Source: Candidatus Gastranaerophilales bacterium (lineage in GTDB: Bacteria > Cyanobacteriota > Vampirovibrionia > Gastranaerophilales > Gastranaerophilaceae). Taken from it: a stretch of DNA of 35,641 nt. Position numbers and translations under genes: made by a program. Location of the stretch: positions 1-35,641 of the forward strand of contig CALVAN010000020.1 of NCBI GenBank assembly GCA_944325555.1, in the 5' to 3' direction. Below, in pieces: positions 23,623-33,550 of the stretch; positions within the stretch are counted from its first letter, which is position 1, and every line of letters starts with the position of its first letter. Below the pieces are notes generated by a model, which was given only the letters and a program-made list of their open reading frames with translations, searched no databases and was not told the DNA's origin.

Positions 23623-25299
23623 TTAAAAGCTGTAACCTTTATTTGTAATAAGTGATTGAACCGCTTCTTCGAACTTATCAATTACCTTGTCTGCATATAT
23701 TGTATATACATAGTTGTTGCTTGTTGTTGCCCATTCTGTTGCATATTGCAAAGCGTATTGTGAACATTGTTCAAGATCTGCAGTCAAATCAGCATCAGAG
23801 ACGCCTTTGCCTGCTAGTTGAGTTTTGATTTTGTTTATAAGCGGCTGGAGAATATCTGATTCTGCTTTTGCCTGTATGTCAGCTGCTGAGGACGGATTTA
23901 CGACCTGTTGGTCTTTAACACCCGCATCATCTGCCAGTGAATGCATATCCATACCGTTGAGCTCTTGATATACAGCTTCTTCTTTTGCTGCTTTTTCTTC
24001 TGCAGCTTTTTGTTCTGCAGCTACTTCTTCGGTTGTTTTACCGTTGTTGGCGCATAGTGTGTTGAATTCAGTAAAGAATGCATCGGCGACATCTTTGATT
24101 GAGTATTCACCTAATGTTTTCTTGTGCATATTCATGAAACCATGTTTTTCCGACCAGGTGTTTATTAATTCACTTTTTCCTGCAACAGCAGCTATTGCCT
24201 TATTTATATATGTTTGCATTTCATCGGTCAACTGGTCACCCAGCTCTGATATTAAAGCATTAGCTATTGCGTTTAAGTCTGCATCCATTTGTTGTTGGAG
24301 TTCTTTTCGTCTGTTGCCTTCAGAGTTATCAGTACTTTCAGCTTTTCTTTTGTCTCCTCTGGAGTATGCTGTTGCCAATCCTGCAGCAGTTAATACATCA
24401 GTCTGGTCATAATCCGGTATAGAACCAGTTTCCTCAGATTCCGAACCATCTCCAGTTCCGTCGGTGCCGTCAGTTGAACCGATTTCTTCTAAGGAGGACA
24501 TATTACTTGTATTTTGTACGTGGGTATGGTCTTCAACCCATTCATTAGCCTGATCAAGATTGCTCAATAAAACATCCTGCAACACGGCTTTATATTCTGC
24601 AGAATTTGTTCCGTATTGTGCGGCTATTTCGTTTAGCATTGTTAAGTCAGCTTCAGGCAGCCATTGGTCTATGTTTTCGCATAATTTATCGAAAACACCT
24701 TTGGCTATTTGGTATTGAGGATCACTCGGATCCATTAATAAAGTATTCAATATGTAATGTATATCAAATTCCTGATCTGTAACAGTTACATTACCATAGA
24801 TACCGTTTAATTGATAATTAGTTGTATCCTGACCGTCATCAAGGTCGCCGAAAGTGATGTCAATAATTTGTGCACTTCCGTATCCAAAATCAATCATATC
24901 AACATTGGTGCCTTCGGGTACACCTAGTTCCGCAGCAATTTCATCATTGCCGTGCAGTACTCTGTAGTCGCCTGTATCCCAGTCGAACTGGTAGTATGTT
25001 TCATCATCTTCAGCCTGATAAATTGCACCTTCAGAACTGCTAAGGTGGCGCTGGTCTGATATTGTATTGCCTTTAATGCCGTCTCCTTCAGTAAAGTTTT
25101 GACCGCCTGATTCAATGTAATTTTCTGTTTGCTGGGTATAATAGGACATTTTCCCCTTCATAACAAGCCAGCCTTCAAAATTTACAGTAGATTCAGGGTT
25201 ATTCTTTTTGTATTGTTCATACTGCGGATAATAAATTTGGTATTCCAGTAAATTGTTTACTGAACCGCTGTCGCCTGTTGAACCGACACCTTGTACCAT
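23623..25299 (-). CDS. Large acidic protein of unknown function (558 aa)
   Basis: No signal peptide or membrane helix. Residues 15-50 carry YQIYYPQYEQYKKNNPESTV and a conserved-looking FEGWLVMKGK. Residues 80-140 contain short beta-type strands (YYQFDWDTGDYRVLHG). There is an Asp/Ser/Gly-rich linker at about 265-295, and the C-terminal half is helical, with an Ala/Glu coiled coil near 420-440 (EEVAAEQKAAEEKAAKEEAV). Perfect ribosome site AAGGAGCCAAA precedes the ATG at 25299. The composition (acidic, Q/N/D-rich, few cysteines) would fit an exported surface or structural protein. No family recognised. Confidence 0.75.
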   Translation of the reverse strand: MVQGVGSTGDSGSVNNLLEYQIYYPQYEQYKKNNPESTVNFEGWLVMKGKMSYYTQQTENYIESGGQNFTEGDGIKGNTISDQRHLSSSEGAIYQAEDDETYYQFDWDTGDYRVLHGNDEIAAELGVPEGTNVDMIDFGYGSAQIIDITFGDLDDGQDTTNYQLNGIYGNVTVTDQEFDIHYILNTLLMDPSDPQYQIAKGVFDKLCENIDQWLPEADLTMLNEIAAQYGTNSAEYKAVLQDVLLSNLDQANEWVEDHTHVQNTSNMSSLEEIGSTDGTDGTGDGSESEETGSIPDYDQTDVLTAAGLATAYSRGDKRKAESTDNSEGNRRKELQQQMDADLNAIANALISELGDQLTDEMQTYINKAIAAVAGKSELINTWSEKHGFMNMHKKTLGEYSIKDVADAFFTEFNTLCANNGKTTEEVAAEQKAAEEKAAKEEAVYQELNGMDMHSLADDAGVKDQQVVNPSSAADIQAKAESDILQPLINKIKTQLAGKGVSDADLTADLEQCSQYALQYATEWATTSNNYVYTIYADKVIDKFEEAVQSLITNKGYSF

Positions 25300-25462
25300 T
25301 TTGGCTCCTTATCTTTTGCTTTCTGCTTTAACTTTCCCTGTGAAAGAGTTTTTGTACCTTTCATATTGTATATCGGGCAATTGAGCCGAAAACTTTAGAA
25401 AACAGTTGTTTGTTTGTAACAAAAGTTTACAAAATTGTTTTGTAAATTTAAAAAAACAATAA

Positions 25463-27232
25463 CTATTTGTTTTGAGTCATGTTTTCTGTGCCGGGGAATG
25501 AATTTTTGCCGGTTCTTAAATATGTAATATAGTATTGAACTTTTGGAATAATCGTTGAAAGGAATAGAGAAGAAACACCCATTGCAAGCAGCATAAATAA
25601 ACCGCTTTTGGCCATATTGCGTTTGTTCAGCTTTTTCATAAGTTCAAAGTTTACGTTTTGTTTTTTGTTTTCTGCTTCTTTAACTATTGCTTCAACATAT
25701 CCTAAAATTTCTTTTCTTGTTTGTTCAATTTCACTTTGTGAAATGTATTTATAACTGTTATTCAAAGGATTTGTTAATTTTTTAGCGCTTTTTTTGATTG
25801 CATTGCCTGCTTCATCGTAGTTTTCTGGTTTAACAATAAAGTTTTCGAATGTATTGCCAATTACTTTATTCAGGAATTTCGGACTTCTGATTTCACCGCC
25901 TCTAATTGCATCTTCTGCTTGTGATTCGGTAATCATTGCAACACCTTCTTTTAACGGCTGCATTTTTGCCGCATCTGCAGCAGCTGCTTTTATTCTGTCA
26001 GCAAGATTTTTATCTGTAATGTTTTCGTCAACAATTTTCAGGAAATTTTCAAGTGTTGTTGAGTCATATACAGGCGGTACTTTTTTGTTTAATAATCCAA
26101 AGAATACTTTTTTTGTAGAGGCAGGTTTACTGTTAGGGAATGCTTTTTTAAGTAAAGATTGTTCATTTTCGTTTAGCTCTTTGCCAAGCATCATATTTTT
26201 AAAGCTTTGCGGTGTCATTTGTTCAAAGCCTGCTTCTGCCATTCTTGTAACCATATGGTTGTGGACTTCCATAGCGCTCATAGGGTTGAGTTTTGTATTG
26301 AGCCCTTTAAATGTATCTTTTTTATTCATAAAGGCTACAATGGCAGGCATTGAGAAACAATAGAAGTAGATAGAAGATATATCTCTAAACATAATTTCTA
26401 CTCGTTCATCATTGTTTCTTGCGTTTGCTGTTCTGCCTGTTACTGTACCTACATCCGTGCCTAAAAGTTTCCAAACATCATTGGTCTGGAAGTTTTGAAC
26501 TATACGTAGAAGAGAATCTGCACTGGCTTTAAATGACGGTACAGTATTATTTTTTGGTGTTTGAACATTTGTATGTTGACTTTGTCGTGCTTTAAAGTTT
26601 TCTACTGCGTTAATAGATATACCTTTTGCAGAAAAAATAGCTCTTGCATCTTTAAGAGTAAGTCTGTTTGTATAAGGATCAGGTGCTTTTTCATGATTAG
26701 GATCCTTTTTGTCCATTCTGCCAAAAATATGTTTGGTTATACCTTGGTTAAGCTTGGGTACAACATAGCCAATAAACAAACAAGCTGTTATTAGGCTTGC
26801 AGCTGTTTTTCCTACAGAAAATCTTGCGAGTTTATTTTTTACAATTTCTTTTTGTTGCGTATTTAATTTTAATATCGCTGCAGTTTTATTTATGAAATTG
26901 TTAAATGGGCTTCTTAAGTTATCCCTGCCGACATCAGGCATGTGTTTGGGAATTTTCATAAATTTTTGACCGATTTTGTCAAAGAGTGCAGCAGCCATGG
27001 TTGCGCCGAATAACCAGAAAATTGCCCCCAGAGATTCTTCTGTTACACGTTCTCTGGCTTCGACAAAACCGTCTCTTTTGTATGCCTGATATGTTCGGCC
27101 GCCTGTAACTGTAGCTTCTAACAATAATACCGGCAATATTGCTCCGTTTTTATTCAAACTGGTAACAAACGATCTTGCAGGTGATGTTTTATTTATTAAA
27201 TATTTGCTGTATATTGAGGGGTCAAGTCTCAT
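25463..27232 (-). CDS. Multi-helix membrane protein of unknown function (589 aa)
   Basis: Hydrophobic segments occur near residues 28-45 (GAILPVLLLEATVTGG), 85-105 (GAIFWLFGATMAAALF), 160-178 (AASLITACLFIGYVVP), 290-305 (IYFYCFSMPAIVAFM) and 545-565 (SGLFMLLAMGVSSLFLSTII). Between them are long polar loops, one (residues 310-530) mostly helical. The N-terminus RLDPSIYSKYLINKTSPARS is not a cleavable signal. No enzymatic motif is visible. It probably belongs to a lineage-restricted family. It is upstream of the 558-aa protein on the same strand, about 160 bases away. Confidence 0.75.
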   Translation of the reverse strand: MRLDPSIYSKYLINKTSPARSFVTSLNKNGAILPVLLLEATVTGGRTYQAYKRDGFVEARERVTEESLGAIFWLFGATMAAALFDKIGQKFMKIPKHMPDVGRDNLRSPFNNFINKTAAILKLNTQQKEIVKNKLARFSVGKTAASLITACLFIGYVVPKLNQGITKHIFGRMDKKDPNHEKAPDPYTNRLTLKDARAIFSAKGISINAVENFKARQSQHTNVQTPKNNTVPSFKASADSLLRIVQNFQTNDVWKLLGTDVGTVTGRTANARNNDERVEIMFRDISSIYFYCFSMPAIVAFMNKKDTFKGLNTKLNPMSAMEVHNHMVTRMAEAGFEQMTPQSFKNMMLGKELNENEQSLLKKAFPNSKPASTKKVFFGLLNKKVPPVYDSTTLENFLKIVDENITDKNLADRIKAAAADAAKMQPLKEGVAMITESQAEDAIRGGEIRSPKFLNKVIGNTFENFIVKPENYDEAGNAIKKSAKKLTNPLNNSYKYISQSEIEQTRKEILGYVEAIVKEAENKKQNVNFELMKKLNKRNMAKSGLFMLLAMGVSSLFLSTIIPKVQYYITYLRTGKNSFPGTENMTQNK

Positions 27233-27364
27233 ACTAATCTATTTCACAATTTGTTTCGGTGATATAAATCTTCTCAAGAATTATTTTTGCACGAACATAA
27301 TACAATAATTAGTGATTTTGTTACACTTATTTACATTTTTAAACATTTCTTTTTTGCATCAAAA

Positions 27365-28393
27365 TTAAACGATAATGTCATAGGCTTTTAATGGCTGATC
27401 CGCAGCTTTGGAAAGAGAAAAAGCTTTCGGTTTTTTGGTTGAAGGCGGATGGTTGTATGATACTTCTGCAATATTAGGATCTCTAAGTTTGTATATTTCG
27501 GCTACTCTAGCATCCAGTGTCTGTGCTGATTGATTATACAAATCGGCGACGTAGTCCATTTCCGGGTCATATACATCATAAACATTTTGGACCCAGTACC
27601 GTGCTTGTGTTCGATATGCATCTTGTTCTTCTCTTACCGAGGTGTATGGGTCATTGTCTTTTCCGTGAACAAATTCATGAATTAAATATGCACCGGTAAG
27701 TTTGGGGTCTGCGTATGTGTATTCATCAGTAATGGAAATTTTTCTTTTTGAGTGTTCATATTGGGCGATATTAGAGCGGCCGCCCATTTTTGACGTTTTA
27801 TCAAAAGACACTGTCATGTCTTTCATGTCATCCATATATCCTGCAGGGAAAAAGTTTTTTGCTATTTTTACGGCTTCGGTAAGATTCTTAACCGCTGTAT
27901 CATAGCGTTCCTGTCTTGCCTTTTGAGGATTTATACACGAAAGTCTTAAATTTTGTGTGTCTAAAAGATTGCGTTTTGCATAGTCATAGTTAGGTTCAAT
28001 GCCGAGAGCCTTGTTAAAGCATTCTATAGCTTTAGAGAACATACCTGCTTTTTTATAATTTTCACCAAGCAGTGTTATGTTTTCTATATCCTCAGGATTA
28101 CGGTTTAAATATGCTTGTAAATGCGGGATTGCTTCTTTATACTGGTTGTTGAATCCGTATGTTTTAGCAAGGTTTAAGTGTATATCTGTGTTGTATGGGT
28201 CTGAATTTAGGGCACTTTGGTAATATTCTATTGCTCTTTCAAAGTTGCCGTTTTGCATATATTCATCTGCTTTTGATTTTAAATAAGACGATGAATATGC
28301 ACTATAACTCCGAGGTTGACTGCTATTAAGAACAGTTAGTCTGCCTTTAAAAGAGGGTTTTATGTTTATATATGCATTTAAATCAGAAATCAA
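27365..28393 (-). CDS. TPR protein fused to an HExxH metalloprotease-like domain (342 aa)
   Basis: Residues 1-30 hold a short motif IKPSFKGRLTVLNSSQPRS, a form of N-terminal tag I associate with Gastranaerophilales proteins. Residues 35-140 contain three TPRs (KADEYMQNGNFERAIEYYQS, NLAKTYGFNNQYKEAIPHLQ, KAGMFSKAIECFNKALGIEP). Residues 180-300 carry a metalloprotease-like region with zinc motif HEFVHGKD (HExxHxxD, near 240) preceded by TGAYLI, as in gluzincin-like or ImmA-like minimal peptidases. The Asp after the second His could be the third ligand. The start ATG at 28393 has no strong ribosome site. Substrate unknown. Confidence 0.78.
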   Translation of the reverse strand: MISDLNAYINIKPSFKGRLTVLNSSQPRSYSAYSSSYLKSKADEYMQNGNFERAIEYYQSALNSDPYNTDIHLNLAKTYGFNNQYKEAIPHLQAYLNRNPEDIENITLLGENYKKAGMFSKAIECFNKALGIEPNYDYAKRNLLDTQNLRLSCINPQKARQERYDTAVKNLTEAVKIAKNFFPAGYMDDMKDMTVSFDKTSKMGGRSNIAQYEHSKRKISITDEYTYADPKLTGAYLIHEFVHGKDNDPYTSVREEQDAYRTQARYWVQNVYDVYDPEMDYVADLYNQSAQTLDARVAEIYKLRDPNIAEVSYNHPPSTKKPKAFSLSKAADQPLKAYDIIV

Positions 28394-28496
28394 TTTTCAT
28401 TCCCGGTAATAATTCACACTAAACTTTTTTATTTTAAAACAAAACCGGGGAAAAATTTGCCTTATTTTCCGATTATTTTTTAGAAATTGATACAAT

Positions 28497-28778
28497 TTAT
28501 TTGCGTTCAATATTTGTGTCCAAATTTTGATACGAGGCTTCTGAAAGTGTGTAACTTATTGCTCTTGAAGAATTAAGCCTTCTGTTATTTCTTTTTTTGA
28601 TTTTTTCCATAATTTTTTTATTGTGTTCCAACACCCAAAAGTCGTAGTCGCTGATATGCTTGAACAGTCTTTTTAATTTGCGTATAACAAATTTATGGGA
28701 AATTGTACAGTTTTCAGGTACTGGCTTTGGATAAACGGAAAAATCGGATACAGTAACATTAAGATTTTTCTCGGACAT
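28497..28778 (-). CDS. Small basic hypothetical protein (93 aa)
   Basis: Begins MSEKNLNVTVSDFSVYPKPV, followed by a basic helical centre (RKLKRLFKHISDYDFWVLEH, KKIMEKIKKRNNRR) and a polar tail. No signal peptide. AGGAGAG stands five bases before the ATG, so translation is likely. Positive charge may mean nucleic acid or membrane-surface binding; no family recognised. It is first in the minus-strand cluster 22901-28778. Confidence 0.7.
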   Translation of the reverse strand: MSEKNLNVTVSDFSVYPKPVPENCTISHKFVIRKLKRLFKHISDYDFWVLEHNKKIMEKIKKRNNRRLNSSRAISYTLSEASYQNLDTNIERK

Positions 28779-29042
28779 GTGACTCTCCTATCTGTTATTA
28801 AATTGTAATGAAAAATAAACACAAAATTCTTTATAATATTAGCTTATTTAACTTAATAAGCCATTACCTGATCGGGCTATTTAGTGTACAAGTTACAATT
28901 TATTTGCGATTTTGAAAATAAAAAATTCTTTTTTGTAAATCCAATAAACAAAGGATAAAATTATTTTTATTTACGGCTAGAATAAAAATCCCGATAAACG
29001 GGGCTAAAAATATAATATCTGTAAATATTGAGAGGTTTTTGC

Positions 29043-29807
29043 ATGAAAAGTAGACTTATATATCTGCTGATATTTTTGTGTGTATTTTTACATATACAAT
29101 CTTTGCAGGCAAAAGAAATAATAAATCCGCATCTCGAAGTTGAGGAAGATGCAAGTGCGGCTGATTTGTCACAATCATCGGATAATTTGAATGCAAAGGC
29201 AATCATTGTGCCGGAAGATATAGAGATGGATACAATAAAATTAGAAAAGGGACGAAAGTTTCTTGTTGTATCTGAACAAAATTTGAATAACAATACGACG
29301 GGAGTGCCTGTAACTTTTAAATCTGTTAATAATGAGTTTCTCTCTTATAATAAAAAACCGTCTGAAATTACATTACACGGAATTGTTGAAAAAACAGGAA
29401 CCCCCCGTCTTGCAGGTAAAAGTGCTACAGCAAAGGTGAGATTACAAAAAATAACAATAGACAAAATAACTTATCCTGTAGTTGCTTCAATATCTAAAAT
29501 GGATAATAAAAACATACATTGGGGAACACTTGTAGGTACACCCTGTTATTTAAATAACTTATCGGATTTAGCAGAAAAAGGAATTATTCATACTTCTGCA
29601 AAAGATCCTTGCGAAAGTGCCAGAACTTGTGAAATAAGTACGTTTGCCAAACCTGCTTGGTATATTGTTGCAGCAGCACTGCAAACAGCTGATTTGCTGA
29701 TAAGTCCTTTTGTTGCATTCGGCAAACGTGGCAATAATCTTAATATTCCGGCAAACACATATTTTGAGATAAAGCTCAAAGAAGATTTAAATGTTTTAAA
29801 TATATAA
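29043..29807 (+). CDS. Exported protein of unknown function (254 aa)
   Basis: A signal peptide (KSRLIYLLIFLCVFLHIQSL, cleavage likely after QAKA-type LQAK near residue 24) precedes a mostly beta domain. Residues 60-160 hold strands such as KLEKGRKFLVVSEQNLNNNT and GIVEKTGTPRLAGKSATAKV. The C-terminal KRGNNLNIPANTYFEIKLKE resembles the 'IPAGT.....L.EDL' ending of TrbI/VirB10-like and other barrel domains, so a periplasmic scaffold is possible but unproven. Two cysteines (TPCYL, DPCESARTC) may form a disulfide. ATG at 29043 has GAGAGG eight bases upstream. It converges on the FlhA-like gene. Confidence 0.75.
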   Translation: MKSRLIYLLIFLCVFLHIQSLQAKEIINPHLEVEEDASAADLSQSSDNLNAKAIIVPEDIEMDTIKLEKGRKFLVVSEQNLNNNTTGVPVTFKSVNNEFLSYNKKPSEITLHGIVEKTGTPRLAGKSATAKVRLQKITIDKITYPVVASISKMDNKNIHWGTLVGTPCYLNNLSDLAEKGIIHTSAKDPCESARTCEISTFAKPAWYIVAAALQTADLLISPFVAFGKRGNNLNIPANTYFEIKLKEDLNVLNI

Positions 29808-29891
29808 ACACATCCATATTACTACTCCTGACCCCCGAACAGGCTTTTATACTTCATTTTAATAGTTTTATGAGAGTAATTTTGCGACTGT

Positions 29892-31976
29892 TTATATATT
29901 TTTTTTAATTTCTCCAACGGTTTCCGTTTTTATGCCGGAAACAATTTCATCATAAGAAATAACAACTACTGTCGGGATATATTCTTTTAAAAGTCGGAAT
30001 AAAGGCAGACGGATTTTTGACGGGCAAAGGATTACAGGTTGTTTGTTAATGATTTGGTGTGCAGCCAACATTGTGTAGCAGGTGGTTTCTATAAACTGTA
30101 TTTTAAAATCCGGCTGCAGGTTTAATGTTACGGACTGTTGAGTTTGTTCCGTGCTTTGGGCAAGTGTTTTTTCGAATTTTTCGCAAATAGTTACGGCATA
30201 AAGAACTTTATCTTTGTCGCAGTTTTTACGGCAAATGCTGCGGGCGAAGGCACTGCGCAGTTGTTCCGAAAGAACATCCGGAGAGGTTGTGAATCTGGAA
30301 AAATCATTCAACCTGTCGACAATGTAGAAAACATCTTTTATTGATACTTCTTCTCTGATAAGGTTTACGAATATTTTTCTTATATCTTCCACGGGCAGTC
30401 GCTCTTGTAAGCTGTTCATAACCGTGTTTTGGTCGCTTAATTCGGCAAGTTCAAGGTATTTAAGCACATCGGCAGTTGTTAATATGCTGTCGACGTTTTC
30501 TATTGCTATTTTTTCCAAATGATTTATTATTACATCTTCAGGTTTTGTGGCGGTGATGTTTTTTACATTTTTTAAATCTTGTCCGCTCAGCCAGTAACAG
30601 GGGGATATATCTTCCGGTGCGGCTGAAATTGTTGCAGCTTCGGGAATTGTTCCGCACTTTTTGTCCCATTCCTGTGCAAGAACCATATATCTGTCAGGAT
30701 ACACAAAGCCGGAAGCTGCTTCACTGCCTCTTATAATAATAGAGTATTCATTGTCGTCCAGCTGTGCAAAATCACGAATCCTTATTGATGGCAGAATATA
30801 CCCGAGTTCATCAGTGAGGCGTTGTCTTAGTGCCGCATTTTTGGCAGGTAATTGTCCGCCGGCATCAGGGTCTGCAACAGGCAAAAGCCCTGCGCCAATT
30901 TGGATTTCCAAGATATCAACCCCGAGGCGTTCATACATTGCATTAGGGTCTGACATGTTTTGCATTGTTTGACGTACTTTCTCCAGTTGCTCCAGCTGTG
31001 TTTGAATATCAACATCAATTAGAATTTTGAAGGAATTAATTCCCAAGAACACGCTTATTGTTATTGTAAGCCAGCAGGGAACGGGAAAATGACAGCCCGC
31101 AAAAATTCCGTAAATAGCTGTACATAACAGAGCAAAAGCTGCTATTGCACAAAGCCCGCCTATAAGTATATTTGTTTTTTTATAAAATTTTCTTTCTGAA
31201 TCAACAAAGATATTGAATATTATTAAAAAAGCGGCTGCTGCTATTGCTCCGATAAGACCGAATTTGGTAATTTCCTCCAATATATTTTGAGCGGGTTTTA
31301 AATAAAACAGCAGACTTAACGCTATGGCAAAGGCTATTATTATCCAGGTAAATATATTTGAAAAGCTATCAACAGCAAGTTCTTTAAAGTTTTGTGCCGC
31401 ATCTTTAATTTTTGTTTGGACTCTGCAAAAATAATTTGAACAGATTGTTTTAATGCTTTTGGGCTTTTGGACGGGTAATTTTTTTGCCGCCATTTCGTCA
31501 ATATTTGACAAAGACAGTGCATTTTTTTCATCATCTTTGCTGATAATATTTTTTTCGGTGAGATTTTCTATACATTCTTTGTAAACTTTGTTGACGTGAT
31601 ATTCAACTGCGGCAAGAATTTCATTCAGCGGATGCTTTTGGATATAGGCGGTTTTGGCGACTTCAAAAACCGCAAATGCGATTTTTTGCAAAATATCGTT
31701 ACGATGTTTGACGGGAATATTTGCCCTGATAAGGTCGCAGGATTTGTGAAAAGTCCATTCAGCAATCATTTGCGCAATCATCATTTTTGATTGAGCGTCA
31801 AGGTTTAAGTCGTCATCATTGCACAAAGCCTCGCCCGCTAACAGAGTAAAATCATATATCTTTTTTGTTATGTAGTTTTTATCTTGTGTGCAAAATTCAG
31901 CGGGAATAAGTTCAACACATTGAACCTTCATGCTATTTGCAAATTCTTTGTAATCAAAATTTTTATCCATATTCAT
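29892..31976 (-). CDS. FlhA/SctV cytosolic-domain protein on a novel membrane anchor (694 aa)
   Basis: Residues 325-690 match the full cytosolic part of FlhA, the export-gate protein that docks chaperone-substrate complexes. Matching stretches are LEIQIGAGLLPVADPDAGGQ, LGYILPSIRIRDFAQLDDNE and YSIIIRGSEAASG (D1); PEDVIINHLEKIAIENVDSI, LIREEVSIKDVFYIVDRLND and EQLRSAFARSIC (D2-D3); and QPVILCPSKIRLPLFRLLKE with VVVISYDEI..VGEI (D4). The N-terminus is wrong for FlhA: instead of an eight-helix gate with the FHIPEP signature there is a soluble helical region (1-200) and four membrane helices (210-226, 238-258, 268-293, 300-320). No frameshift is present. No other flagellar gene is nearby. It cannot serve as a normal export gate; a docking platform is an inference. 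Confidence 0.85.
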   Translation of the reverse strand: MNMDKNFDYKEFANSMKVQCVELIPAEFCTQDKNYITKKIYDFTLLAGEALCNDDDLNLDAQSKMMIAQMIAEWTFHKSCDLIRANIPVKHRNDILQKIAFAVFEVAKTAYIQKHPLNEILAAVEYHVNKVYKECIENLTEKNIISKDDEKNALSLSNIDEMAAKKLPVQKPKSIKTICSNYFCRVQTKIKDAAQNFKELAVDSFSNIFTWIIIAFAIALSLLFYLKPAQNILEEITKFGLIGAIAAAAFLIIFNIFVDSERKFYKKTNILIGGLCAIAAFALLCTAIYGIFAGCHFPVPCWLTITISVFLGINSFKILIDVDIQTQLEQLEKVRQTMQNMSDPNAMYERLGVDILEIQIGAGLLPVADPDAGGQLPAKNAALRQRLTDELGYILPSIRIRDFAQLDDNEYSIIIRGSEAASGFVYPDRYMVLAQEWDKKCGTIPEAATISAAPEDISPCYWLSGQDLKNVKNITATKPEDVIINHLEKIAIENVDSILTTADVLKYLELAELSDQNTVMNSLQERLPVEDIRKIFVNLIREEVSIKDVFYIVDRLNDFSRFTTSPDVLSEQLRSAFARSICRKNCDKDKVLYAVTICEKFEKTLAQSTEQTQQSVTLNLQPDFKIQFIETTCYTMLAAHQIINKQPVILCPSKIRLPLFRLLKEYIPTVVVISYDEIVSGIKTETVGEIKKNI

Positions 31977-32071
31977 AAATCTTTTTATAAGAAAAATTAT
32001 AGCATTTTCAACTATTGGTTATTAATACTCATTTTAGTTGATTTGCTTATATATTTGTTCCATTAATTTTC

Positions 32072-32100
32072 TTGTAAAAAGTTTATTTTCGTATGATAAT
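32072..32100 (+). promoter_or_regulatory. Promoter of enolase
   Basis: TTGTAA (32072-32077), a 17-base spacer and GATAAT (32095-32100), about 50 bases before the start codon. AAAGGAGAAAATT then provides a strong ribosome site. Confidence 0.6.
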
Positions 32101-32118
32101 CATGGCAAGTATGGATAA

Positions 32119-33462
<1,344 letters not shown>

Positions 33463-33483
33463 TAATCTGAACGGATTATAAAT

Positions 33484-33517
33484 AAATGCGGGTATTGTTT
33501 TTTCAATACCCGCATTT
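33484..33517. terminator. Terminator of enolase
   Basis: AAATGCGGGTATTG / CAATACCCGCATTT, a perfect 14-bp stem with a six-T loop and flanking A/T runs; usable from both strands, but the enolase transcript is the clear client. Confidence 0.92.
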
Positions 33518-33550
33518 TATTGCGTTAATTTGTTTTTGGGGAACAATTAA

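Noticed and set aside
29892..31976. Simple annotation as flagellar biosynthesis protein FlhA
   Set aside because: The N-terminal eight-helix gate and the FHIPEP signature are absent; only the cytosolic part matches.
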